Shown: one piece after another, positions 1-6,239 of the stretch
Numbering within the stretch: position 1 is the first letter of the stretch
How the letters are laid out: each line of letters opens with the position of its first letter
Assembly: GCA_023442215.1 (NCBI GenBank)
Contig: JAEZMP010000444.1
Location: 1 to 9,787 of the forward strand
DNA length: 9,787 bases
Direction: 5' to 3'
DNA from: Pseudomonadota bacterium
GTDB lineage: Bacteria; Pseudomonadota; Alphaproteobacteria; Rhizobiales; Segnochrobactraceae
Position numbers and translations under genes: made by a program
The notes under the pieces: model-generated
The model's database searches: none
What the model was told of the DNA's origin: nothing
Seen by the model: only the letters and a program-made list of their open reading frames with translations

Positions 1-549
1 GCCTTCGGCGGGCTCGACGTGATGTTCAACAATGCCGGCATCAGCCAGACCTGCCCGTTCATGAAGGTCACCGAGGACGACTGGCGCCGCATCATGGACG
101 TCAACGGCCTCGGCGTGCTGATCGGCACCCAGGAGGCGGCCGAGCAGATGATCGCCCAGGGCCGGGGCGGCAAGATCGTCAACACGTCCTCCATCGCCGG
201 CAAGCAGGGCTATCCCCTGTTCGCGCACTATTGCGCCAGCAAGTTCGCCGTGGTGGCGCTCACCCAGGCCGCCGCCCGCGCGCTGGCCGAGCACCGCATC
301 ACCGTCAACAGCTTCGCGCCCGGCGTCGTCCGCACTGAACTCTGGGCGCAGCTCGACCAGGAATTCCGCGACCACGGCCTCACGGAGAAGCCGGAACAGG
401 CCATCAACGAGTTCTCCGCCTCGATCCTGGCCGGCCGTGCCTCCACCCCGGCCGACATCGTCGGGCTGACCACGTTCCTCGCCGCGCCCGCCTCCGATTA
501 CATCACCGGCCAGACGCTGATGGTCGACGGCGGCATGGTATTGATCTGA
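1..549 (+). CDS. SDR family NAD(P)-dependent oxidoreductase, 3' part only
   Basis: This is the C-terminal 182 residues of a classical short-chain dehydrogenase/reductase, open at the left edge of the window. The visible part starts just before the NNAG motif (fragment residues 10-13). It keeps the full catalytic set: Asn35 in DVNGLG, Ser64 in NTSSIAG, and Tyr77/Lys81 in YCASK. The C-terminus has the usual TGQTLMVDGG segment. The family is normally about 250-260 residues, so some 70-75 N-terminal residues with the TGxxxGxG cofactor motif lie outside. The C-terminal half looks to me like polyol (sorbitol or galactitol 2-) dehydrogenases and diacetyl/acetoin reductases, which would mean oxidation of a secondary alcohol to a ketone in the cytoplasm. 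The exact substrate cannot be read from sequence. It ends 45 bases before the next SDR and is probably cotranscribed with it. Confidence 0.9.
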   Translation, partial: AFGGLDVMFNNAGISQTCPFMKVTEDDWRRIMDVNGLGVLIGTQEAAEQMIAQGRGGKIVNTSSIAGKQGYPLFAHYCASKFAVVALTQAAARALAEHRITVNSFAPGVVRTELWAQLDQEFRDHGLTEKPEQAINEFSASILAGRASTPADIVGLTTFLAAPASDYITGQTLMVDGGMVLI

Positions 550-562
550 GCGTTGGAACAAG

Positions 563-580
563 GCGGCCCGCAGAGGCCGC
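563..580 (+). other. Small intergenic hairpin before second SDR
   Basis: GCGGCC (563-568) and GGCCGC (575-580) form a perfect 6-bp stem around a 6-base loop. It lies between the two SDR genes and just upstream of the GGGAGGA ribosome site at 584-590. There is no T-run, so it is unlikely to be a terminator. It could tune translation or mRNA stability. At this GC content a short stem like this can also arise by chance. Confidence 0.3.
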
Positions 581-594
581 GACGGGAGGAAGAC

Positions 595-1359
595 ATGGGA
601 CGTTTGCAGAACAAGATCGCCATCGTCACCGGCGGCGGCACCGGCATCGGCGAGGCGACCTGCCGGCGCTTCGCCGAGGAAGGCGCCAAGGTGGCGGTGT
701 TCGACGTGACCCCGGCCGGCGTGAAGACGGCCGCAGCCATTGAGGCGGCAGGCGGCGAGGCGCTGTTCGCGCGTGCCGACGTCTCCAGCGAGGCGGACGT
801 GAAGGCCGCCGTCGCCGCGGTGCTGGCGCGCTGGGGCACCATCGACGTGCTCGTCAACAACGCGGCCGTCACCGGCGTGAACAAGTTCACCCACGAGGTG
901 ACGGTGGAGGAGTGGGACCACATCTTCTCCATCAACACCCGTGGCGTGTTCCTGTGCACCAAGCATGTGCTGCCGACGATGATGGAGAAGAAGGCCGGCT
1001 CGATCGTGAACTTCTCGTCGATCTACGGCCTCATCGGCAACGACGACCTGCCACCTTACCACGCCACCAAGGGCGCGGTGCTGCTGATGACCAAGACCGA
1101 CGCGATCTGCTACGCGCGCTGGGGCATCCGCGTGAACGCGGTCCATCCGGGCTCCACCAAGACGCCCTTGTTCATGAAGGCGGGCGAGACCTACCCGGGC
1201 GGTCTCGACGTCTATCTCGAGATGATGAAGGCCAAGCATCCGTTGACGCTCGGCGAGCCCGTCGATGTCGCCAACTGCGTGCTGTTCCTCGCCTCGGACG
1301 AGGCGCGGTTCGTGACCGGCGCGAGCCTCGTCTGCGATGGCGGCTACACCGCGCAATAA
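595..1359 (+). CDS. SDR family NAD-dependent oxidoreductase
   Basis: This is a complete classical short-chain dehydrogenase of 254 residues, the family's normal length. The cofactor motif TGGGTGIG is at residues 12-19, and Asp37 at the end of the second strand suggests NAD(H) over NADP(H). NNAA is at 88-91. The catalytic residues are Asn114, Ser142, Tyr155 and Lys159 (YHATK), and the CDGGYTAQ tail ends the protein. I chose ATG 595 because GGGAGGA (584-590) sits just upstream and MGRLQNK is a typical SDR beginning. An in-frame TTG at 553 would add 14 poorly fitting residues. It probably interconverts a secondary alcohol and a ketone on a polyol or alicyclic substrate. It is a different subfamily from the preceding SDR, so the pair probably do different oxidation steps rather than being a recent duplication. 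The substrate is not known. Confidence 0.93.
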   Translation: MGRLQNKIAIVTGGGTGIGEATCRRFAEEGAKVAVFDVTPAGVKTAAAIEAAGGEALFARADVSSEADVKAAVAAVLARWGTIDVLVNNAAVTGVNKFTHEVTVEEWDHIFSINTRGVFLCTKHVLPTMMEKKAGSIVNFSSIYGLIGNDDLPPYHATKGAVLLMTKTDAICYARWGIRVNAVHPGSTKTPLFMKAGETYPGGLDVYLEMMKAKHPLTLGEPVDVANCVLFLASDEARFVTGASLVCDGGYTAQ

Positions 1360-1374
1360 ACCGCGCGGACGAAC

Positions 1375-1404
1375 TGCCGGGCGAACGCCGCCGTCCGCCC
1401 GGCA
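1375..1404 (+). other. Intergenic hairpin, copy 1 of a repeated element
   Basis: TGCCGGGCG (1375-1383) and CGCCCGGCA (1396-1404) form a perfect 9-bp stem with a 12-base loop. It begins 15 bases after the stop of the second SDR. There is no T-run, so it is not a classic intrinsic terminator. It may be an mRNA-processing or stability element. The left arm with its flank, GCCGGGCGAACG, and the right arm, GCCCGGCAA, both recur in the gap before the second medium-chain dehydrogenase at 4012-4042. Confidence 0.45.
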
Positions 1405-1500
1405 ACACCCGTGAACACGAAGACCGTGAACATCGCCGTCTCGACGAGGCGGCCGGAGTCTCCGCACCTTTCTTCGCCGACCAACTTCAAGGGGTCTTCC

Positions 1501-2568
1501 ATGCGCGCTGTGCGCTTCCATGGCCGAAAGGACATCCGCGTCGAGGACGTCGCCCCGCCGGACGAACGTCTCGCGCCCGGCCAGGTGCTCGTCGAGCCCA
1601 TCGTCTGCGGCATCTGCGGCACCGATCTGCACGAATATGCCGCCGGGCCGATCGTCACCCCCGCGACGCCCCACGTCTATACGGGCGCGGTGCTGCCGCA
1701 GATCCTCGGCCACGAGTTCTCCGCCCGCGTCGTCGCGGTGGGCGATGCGGTCGCCACTGTGTCGCCGGGTGACCGGGTGTCGATCCAGCCGCTCATCGCG
1801 CCCCGGGACGACTATTACGGCCGGCGCGGCCTCTATCACCTCAGCGAGAAGCTCGGCTGCGTCGGGCTTTCCTGGGCCTGGGGTGGAATGGCAGAGCGCG
1901 CGGTCCTCAACGACTACAACGTGTTCCGCGTCCCGGACGGCGTCTCCGACATCCAGGCGGCGATGATCGAGCCGGCGGCCGTCGCGCTCTACGGTGTCGA
2001 TCGCGGCAGGGTCACGGCGGGCTCGACCGTGTTCGTGTCCGGCGCCGGGCCGATCGGCGCGCTCACCGTTCTGGCGGCACGGGCCGCCGGCGCTGCCCGC
2101 ATCTTCGTTTCCGAACCGAACGCCACCCGCCGCCGGATGGCGGTCGACCTCGTACCCGGCGCCATCGGCATCGATCCGACGACCGAGGATGCGGTGACGG
2201 TGGTGCGCGACCACACCGAGGACGGCGTCGGCGCCGATGTCGCCATCGAATGCGTCGGCAACGAGCGCTCGCTCAACACCTGCGTCGCCGTCGTGCGCCG
2301 GCAGGGCGTGGTGGTGCAGACCGGCCTTCACGTCCGCCCGGCCTCCATCGACGCCATGCTGTGGGCGCTGAAGGACATCACCGTCGAGGCGACGTGGTGC
2401 TACCCCGTTCAGGTGTGGCCGCGCATCGCCGGCATGATCGAGGCCGGGCTGTTCCCGGTCGAGCGGGTGGTGACCGGCGAGATCGCCGCCGACGACGTGG
2501 TGGCGAAGGGCTTCGAGGCGCTGCTCGATCCAGCCGGCCATCATCTCAAGATCCTGGTCCGAACCTGA
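1501..2568 (+). CDS. Zinc-dependent medium-chain alcohol dehydrogenase, 2,3-butanediol dehydrogenase type
   Basis: This is a 355-residue medium-chain dehydrogenase. The catalytic zinc ligands are visible as Cys39 in GICGTD, His71/Glu72 in GHEF and Glu157 in MIEPAAVAL. The Rossmann motif GAGPIG is at 181-186, and Glu205 in VSEPN argues for NAD. The opening MRAVRFHGRKDIRVEDV and the GTDLHEY segment are typical of the (R,R)-butanediol dehydrogenase branch. The four-cysteine structural zinc loop is absent, as in that branch. I chose ATG 1501 because AAGGGG at 1489-1494 precedes it and the family begins there. An in-frame GTG at 1411 would add 30 unrelated residues and lies in the intergenic gap. 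The likely role is oxidation of a vicinal diol or polyol, or the reverse reduction. Since it sits in a catabolic block, its real substrate is probably a pathway intermediate, not butanediol. Confidence 0.92.
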   Translation: MRAVRFHGRKDIRVEDVAPPDERLAPGQVLVEPIVCGICGTDLHEYAAGPIVTPATPHVYTGAVLPQILGHEFSARVVAVGDAVATVSPGDRVSIQPLIAPRDDYYGRRGLYHLSEKLGCVGLSWAWGGMAERAVLNDYNVFRVPDGVSDIQAAMIEPAAVALYGVDRGRVTAGSTVFVSGAGPIGALTVLAARAAGAARIFVSEPNATRRRMAVDLVPGAIGIDPTTEDAVTVVRDHTEDGVGADVAIECVGNERSLNTCVAVVRRQGVVVQTGLHVRPASIDAMLWALKDITVEATWCYPVQVWPRIAGMIEAGLFPVERVVTGEIAADDVVAKGFEALLDPAGHHLKILVRT

Positions 2569-2628
2569 GGCCGGCGGCTCGCCCCGTGGGTTCGATCTTT
2601 TGCCTTCATCCTATCAAATGAGCTTGCC

Positions 2629-2916
2629 ATGCACTTCGTGATCCACTGCCTCGACAAGCCCGGCGCGCTGCCCACGCGGCTTTCGAACTACGATGCCCAC
2701 AAGGCCTATCTCTCCACGCCGCCGGTGACGATCGTTATCTCCGGTCCGCTCGTTGCCGACGACGGCGAGACCATGATCGGCAGCTTCTTCCTCGTCGAGG
2801 CCGCCGACCGGGCGGCGGTGGAGGCCTTCCACCGCAACGATCCGTTCTTCCATGCCGGCGTCTGGGAAACGGTTTCGATCAACCCCTTCCTGAAGCGCAT
2901 GGACAACAGGGCCTGA
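2629..2916 (+). CDS. YciI family protein
   Basis: This is a small 95-residue protein of the YciI family, which has a dimeric alpha-beta barrel (ferredoxin-like) fold. Family marks are the opening MHFVIHCLDKPGA, the conserved His24 in YDAHKAYL, the SGPL turn at 38-41, the GSFFLVEA strand, and DPFFHAGVWE at 71-80. It has no signal peptide or membrane segment, so it is cytoplasmic. Most YciI proteins have no known function. A well-known exception is TftG of the 2,4,5-T pathway, which removes chloride from 5-chlorohydroxyquinol and works beside a hydroxyquinol dioxygenase and maleylacetate reductase. Both of those activities are encoded a few genes downstream here. A role as a lyase or isomerase on a hydroxyquinol-like or oxidised ring intermediate is therefore plausible, but it is an inference. 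The Shine-Dalgarno is weak. The protein ends 25 bases before the next gene, consistent with cotranscription. Confidence 0.88.
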   Translation: MHFVIHCLDKPGALPTRLSNYDAHKAYLSTPPVTIVISGPLVADDGETMIGSFFLVEAADRAAVEAFHRNDPFFHAGVWETVSINPFLKRMDNRA

Positions 2917-2941
2917 GACCCGGCCGGAGGGAGCGACGCAC

Positions 2942-3940
2942 ATGATCAAACTTGCGATGGTCGGCCTCGGCTGGTGGGGCCGCAAGATGACGGACGTGGT
3001 CCAGGGCCACAGCGACGTGGTGCGCATCGTCCGCGCGGTGGAGCCGAACGTGGCGGCGGCGGCGGACTTCGCCGCCCGGCACGGCATCGTGCTCGGCGCC
3101 GATCTCGGCGAGGCGTTGGCGGATCCCGCGATCGACGCCGTGGTGCTGGCGACGCCCCATGCCCTGCACGAGGAACAGATCGCCCGTGCCGCCGCGGCCG
3201 GCAAGCACGTGTTCTGCGAGAAGCCGCTGGCGCTGACCCGCGCGGGGGCCGAGGCCGCCGTCGCCCGCTGCCGGGAAGCCGGCGTGGTGCTGGGCATGGG
3301 CCACGAGCGCCGGTTCGAGCCGCCGATGGCCGATCTCCTGAAGCGCGCCGCGGACGGCAGCCTCGGCCGCATCGTCCAGATCGAGGCGAATTTCAGCCAC
3401 GACAAGTTCCTGTCGCTCGATCCGTCCAACTGGCGGCTCGATCCCGCCCATGCGCCGGCCGGCGGCATGACGGCGACCGGCATCCACCTCACCGACCTCT
3501 CGGTCGCGCTGATGGGGCCGGCGCGGGAGGTGGTCGTGAGCTGCGAGAATCTCGCCTCCGGGCTGCCCTCGGGCGACACCATGAGCGCCTATGTCCGTTT
3601 CCACGGCGGCGGCACCGCCTATGTCTCCGCCTCGCTCGGCTATCCGTTCGTGTCGCGGTTCGCGGTCTACGGCACCAACGGCTGGATCGACATCCGCGAC
3701 AGGGCCCACGTCGAGGCGCCGGAAGGCTGGGTGGTGACGCGCGGCCTCAAGGGCGAGCCCATCCGCGTCGAGGAAGTCGGTCCCGCCGAGCCGGTGCTCT
3801 GGAATCTCGAGGCGTTCGGCCGCGCGGTGGAGGGCTCCGCGCCCTATCCGATCACCGGCGAGCAGCTCATCGACAACATCGCGCTGCTGGAGGCCATCGT
3901 CGCCGCGGCGCGCTCGCGCGGCATCGAGCCCGTGCGCTGA
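2942..3940 (+). CDS. Gfo/Idh/MocA family oxidoreductase
   Basis: This 332-residue protein has the family layout: an N-terminal Rossmann domain with GLGWWG at residues 8-13, the EKP motif at 93-95 (Lys94 catalytic), then a C-terminal alpha-beta substrate domain from about residue 125. Family members oxidise or reduce sugars, inositols and glycosides with NAD(P). The C-domain motif reads GGMTATGIHLTD (174-185). His182 is kept, but the residue four before it, usually the catalytic Asp of inositol dehydrogenases, is Ala178. Asp185 is nearby and may take part instead. GGAGGGAG at 2926-2933 is a strong ribosome site and decides the ATG. The substrate is unknown. In this block it most likely oxidises a ring hydroxyl of a cyclitol, sugar or glycoside. 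It is cytoplasmic, with no export signal. Confidence 0.92.
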   Translation: MIKLAMVGLGWWGRKMTDVVQGHSDVVRIVRAVEPNVAAAADFAARHGIVLGADLGEALADPAIDAVVLATPHALHEEQIARAAAAGKHVFCEKPLALTRAGAEAAVARCREAGVVLGMGHERRFEPPMADLLKRAADGSLGRIVQIEANFSHDKFLSLDPSNWRLDPAHAPAGGMTATGIHLTDLSVALMGPAREVVVSCENLASGLPSGDTMSAYVRFHGGGTAYVSASLGYPFVSRFAVYGTNGWIDIRDRAHVEAPEGWVVTRGLKGEPIRVEEVGPAEPVLWNLEAFGRAVEGSAPYPITGEQLIDNIALLEAIVAAARSRGIEPVR

Positions 3941-4011
3941 GAAACCGGCCGGCCGCCGGACGGCCAGGCCCGCAGGAACGGCCCCGGACGGTCCGACGCC
4001 CCGCGAACGCA

Positions 4012-4042
4012 GCCGGGCGAACGGGACAGCCCTGCCCGGCAA
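4012..4042 (+). other. Intergenic hairpin, copy 2 of a repeated element
   Basis: GCCGGGC (4012-4018) and GCCCGGC (4034-4040) form a 7-bp stem with a 15-base loop. It lies in the 128-base gap between the Gfo/Idh gene and the second medium-chain dehydrogenase, ending 10 bases before the Shine-Dalgarno. The 12 bases GCCGGGCGAACG and the 9 bases GCCCGGCAA match the element at 1376-1405, with a different loop between them. There is no T-run. The rest of the gap holds another short stem near 3950 (GGCCG/CGGCC) but no gene. Confidence 0.45.
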
Positions 4043-4068
4043 GAGGCAGACGAAGGAGGAAACACCCG

Positions 4069-5052
4069 ATGAAAGCGCTCATCTTCGAGGCGCCCGACCG
4101 CCCGGTCGTCCGCGACGTGCCGATGCCGGAGATCGACGAGAACGAAGTCCTTCTCACGATGAAGGCGGTCGGCATCTGCCATTCCGATTACGAGCTGCTC
4201 GCCGGCCGCTACATCATCCCGATCAGCTATCCCGTCACGCCGGGCCATGAGTGGTGCGGCGAGGTGGTCGAGGTCGGGCGCGCCGTCACGGGCTTCAAGC
4301 CGGGCGACCGCGTCGTCGGCGAGTGCGTGGTGCGCCTGCCGGACCGGCTTCATCATTTCGGCTTCTCGCTCGACGGCGCCGACCGCGAATATTTCACCGC
4401 GCGGCCGGAGTGGCTGCACAAGCTTCCCGACGCCATCGACGACCGCAAGGCGTCGCTGATCGAGCCCTTCACCTGCGGCTACTACGCGGTGATGCGCTCC
4501 GGCGGCACCAACGCGGCGGAAACCGTGGTCGTGTCCGGCGGCGGCACCATCGGCCTCGTCTCGGCAGCCGCCGCCATCGGCATGGGCGCGCGGGTGATCG
4601 TGGTCGATCCCATCGCCCACCGTCGCACCACCGCGCTCGCGCTCGGCGCGGCGGAGGCGATCGATCCGGTGGCCGAGGACGTCGCCGCCCGGGTGATGGA
4701 TCTCACTGGCGGCGTCGGCGCCGACCTCGTCGTCGAGGCCTCGGGCCACGATGCCTCGCTCGGCTCGGTGTTCGATCTCGCCCGCGAGGAGGGCCGCGTC
4801 TCGATGGTCGGCATCAATATCGGCCGCAAGGTCGCCTCCCATCTCGGCAACATCCAGATGCGCAATCTCACCGTGAAGGGCTGCATCGGCTCTCCCGGCG
4901 TCTGGCCCGCCGCGATCCGCTTCCTGGAGCGCACCGGCCTCGATCTCTCGCCGATCCAGACCCACAGCTTTCCGCTGGCGGAGGCGGTGCGGGCGTTCGA
5001 GCTCGGCAAGCAGTCCGACCGCTGTATCAAGGTCACGCTCACGGCCGGCTGA
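4069..5052 (+). CDS. Medium-chain (zinc-binding) alcohol dehydrogenase, polyol/cyclitol type
   Basis: This is a 327-residue medium-chain dehydrogenase, slightly short for the family. The catalytic zinc ligands are visible: Cys37 in GICHSD, His60/Glu61 in PGHEW, and Glu132 in LIEPF. The Rossmann motif GGGTIG is at 157-162, and Asp180 in VVDP suggests NAD. The structural zinc loop is missing: after Cys86 the segment runs RLPDRLHHFGFSLDGADREY without the usual cysteines, which accounts for the short length. The opening MKALIFEAPDRPV and the HHFGFSLDGA segment remind me of polyol and aminocyclitol dehydrogenases (sorbitol-, threonine- and scyllo-inosamine-dehydrogenase-like). This is a loose resemblance from memory, not an alignment. 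AAGGAGGA at 4053-4060 fixes the start. It shares little beyond fold motifs with the other medium-chain enzyme at 1501-2568, so it is probably a separate pathway step and not a duplicate. Confidence 0.92.
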   Translation: MKALIFEAPDRPVVRDVPMPEIDENEVLLTMKAVGICHSDYELLAGRYIIPISYPVTPGHEWCGEVVEVGRAVTGFKPGDRVVGECVVRLPDRLHHFGFSLDGADREYFTARPEWLHKLPDAIDDRKASLIEPFTCGYYAVMRSGGTNAAETVVVSGGGTIGLVSAAAAIGMGARVIVVDPIAHRRTTALALGAAEAIDPVAEDVAARVMDLTGGVGADLVVEASGHDASLGSVFDLAREEGRVSMVGINIGRKVASHLGNIQMRNLTVKGCIGSPGVWPAAIRFLERTGLDLSPIQTHSFPLAEAVRAFELGKQSDRCIKVTLTAG

Positions 5053-5082
5053 CGGCCCTGCGCCACTGGAGGACATGGACCC

Positions 5083-6159
5083 ATGGACCCGTTCGTCTAC
5101 GAGGCGCTGCCGAGCCGGGTGGTGTTCGGCTGGGGCAGTCTCGACCGGCTCGCCGACGAGGTCGACCGTCTCGGCGCCTCCCGCGTCCTCGTGCTGGCGA
5201 CGCCGCCGCAGCGCGCGGAGGCCGAGCGCATCGCGGCGATGCTTGGTCCGCGGGTCGCGGGCCTGTTCGCCGGCGCGGTGATGCACACCCCGACCGAGGT
5301 GACGGAGGCGGCGCTCGCCGTCGTGCGCGAGACCGGCGCCGACGCCACCCTCGGGGTCGGCGGCGGGTCCACCACCGGGCTCGGCAAGGCCATCGCCTGG
5401 CGCACCGACCTGCCGCAAATCGTGGTGCCCACCACCTATGCCGGCTCGGAGATGACGCCGATCCTCGGCGAGACCGAGAACGGCGTGAAGACCACCCGCC
5501 GCGACCGCCGCATCCTGCCGGAAACGGTGGTCTACGACCCCGCGCTGACGCTGACGCTGCCGGCCGGCCTGTCGGCCACCAGCGGCCTCAACGCCATCGC
5601 CCACGCCGTCGAGGGCCTCTATGCCCGCGACCGCAACCCCATCGTCTCGCTGATGGCGGAGGACGGCGTGCGCGCGCTCGCCGCCGCGCTGCCGGCGATC
5701 GTGCGCGATCCGGCGGACCGCGAGGCCCGCAGCCGCGCGCTCTACGGCGCATGGCTCTGCGGCGCGGTGCTCGGGGCGGTCGGCATGGCGCTGCACCACA
5801 AACTCTGCCACGTCCTCGGCGGCAGCTTCGACCTGCCCCACGCCGAAACCCACGCCGTGGTGCTGCCCCACGTCGTCGCCTTCAACGCGCCGGCCGCGCC
5901 GGAGGCGATGGCCGCGCTCGACCGCGCGCTTGGGGAAGGCGAGGGCGGCCCGGCGCTGCGGCTCCACCGCCTCGCGCGCGCCGTCGGGGCGCCGACCGCG
6001 CTCGCCGCCATCGGCATGCCGGCGGACGGCATCGACCGGGCGGCCGATCTCGCCGTCGCAAACCCCTACTGGAACCCGCGCCCGTTCGACCGCGATGCCG
6101 TGCGCGGCCTGATCGCCGCGGCCTTCGCCGGCCACGCCCCGCCGGATCCGGCCGCCTGA
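5083..6159 (+). CDS. Maleylacetate reductase
   Basis: This 358-residue protein belongs to the maleylacetate reductase branch of the iron-containing alcohol dehydrogenase superfamily. It reduces maleylacetate to 3-oxoadipate with NAD(P)H, the last peripheral step of hydroxyquinol breakdown. Diagnostic segments are GGGSTTGLGK (93-102, nucleotide binding), PTTYAGSEMTPILGET (116-131), ALHHKLCHVLGGSFD (236-250), LPHAETHAVVLPH (251-263) and the late NPYWNPRPF. Metal-dependent relatives have Asp in the helix motif that here reads NAIAHAVE (Asn170, His174). That substitution fits maleylacetate reductases, which do not need a metal. ATG 5083 is preceded by GGAGG at 5068-5072; the ATG at 5075 is out of frame. 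It lies 30 bases after the dehydrogenase and 80 before the dioxygenase that makes its substrate. This is one of the two functional assignments I trust most in the window. Confidence 0.96.
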   Translation: MDPFVYEALPSRVVFGWGSLDRLADEVDRLGASRVLVLATPPQRAEAERIAAMLGPRVAGLFAGAVMHTPTEVTEAALAVVRETGADATLGVGGGSTTGLGKAIAWRTDLPQIVVPTTYAGSEMTPILGETENGVKTTRRDRRILPETVVYDPALTLTLPAGLSATSGLNAIAHAVEGLYARDRNPIVSLMAEDGVRALAAALPAIVRDPADREARSRALYGAWLCGAVLGAVGMALHHKLCHVLGGSFDLPHAETHAVVLPHVVAFNAPAAPEAMAALDRALGEGEGGPALRLHRLARAVGAPTALAAIGMPADGIDRAADLAVANPYWNPRPFDRDAVRGLIAAAFAGHAPPDPAA

Positions 6160-6239
6160 AACACAATCCCGGCCGAGCCCCGCAGGCGCCAGTCGCCGCC
6201 CGGGCGAGCCGCACAGAAACGACAAGGGAAGGAACACCC

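Noticed and set aside
595..1359. The two adjacent SDR genes as a recent tandem duplication
   Set aside because: They differ at most positions outside the shared SDR motifs and have different C-terminal segments, so they look like distinct subfamilies.
1411..1500. GTG start giving the butanediol-type dehydrogenase 30 extra residues
   Set aside because: The added residues do not resemble the family. ATG 1501 has an AAGGGG ribosome site and begins at the usual family position.
2618..2641. Seven-codon reading frame (ATG at 2618, TGA at 2639) overlapping the YciI start, as a possible translational leader
   Set aside because: It is too short to distinguish from chance, has no clear ribosome site, and shows no attenuator-like residue pattern.
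2974..4068. In-frame extension of the second medium-chain dehydrogenase back through the Gfo/Idh gene
   Set aside because: The extension is an out-of-frame reading of the Gfo/Idh gene. The strong AAGGAGGA at 4053-4060 and family N-terminus fix the start at 4069.
3844..6237. A long open frame on the minus strand (about 797 codons), with another at 6066-8273 (735 codons)
   Set aside because: They lie antisense to clearly recognisable enzymes. They are Arg/Gly/His/Ala-rich with no domain motifs, and arise because stop codons are rare in this GC-rich codon pattern.
4251..6239. Long plus-strand open frame running in phase into the dioxygenase from upstream
   Set aside because: The upstream part is an arginine-rich shadow of the dehydrogenase and maleylacetate reductase genes. 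The dioxygenase has its own ATG and ribosome site at 6224-6240, so there is no real fusion.
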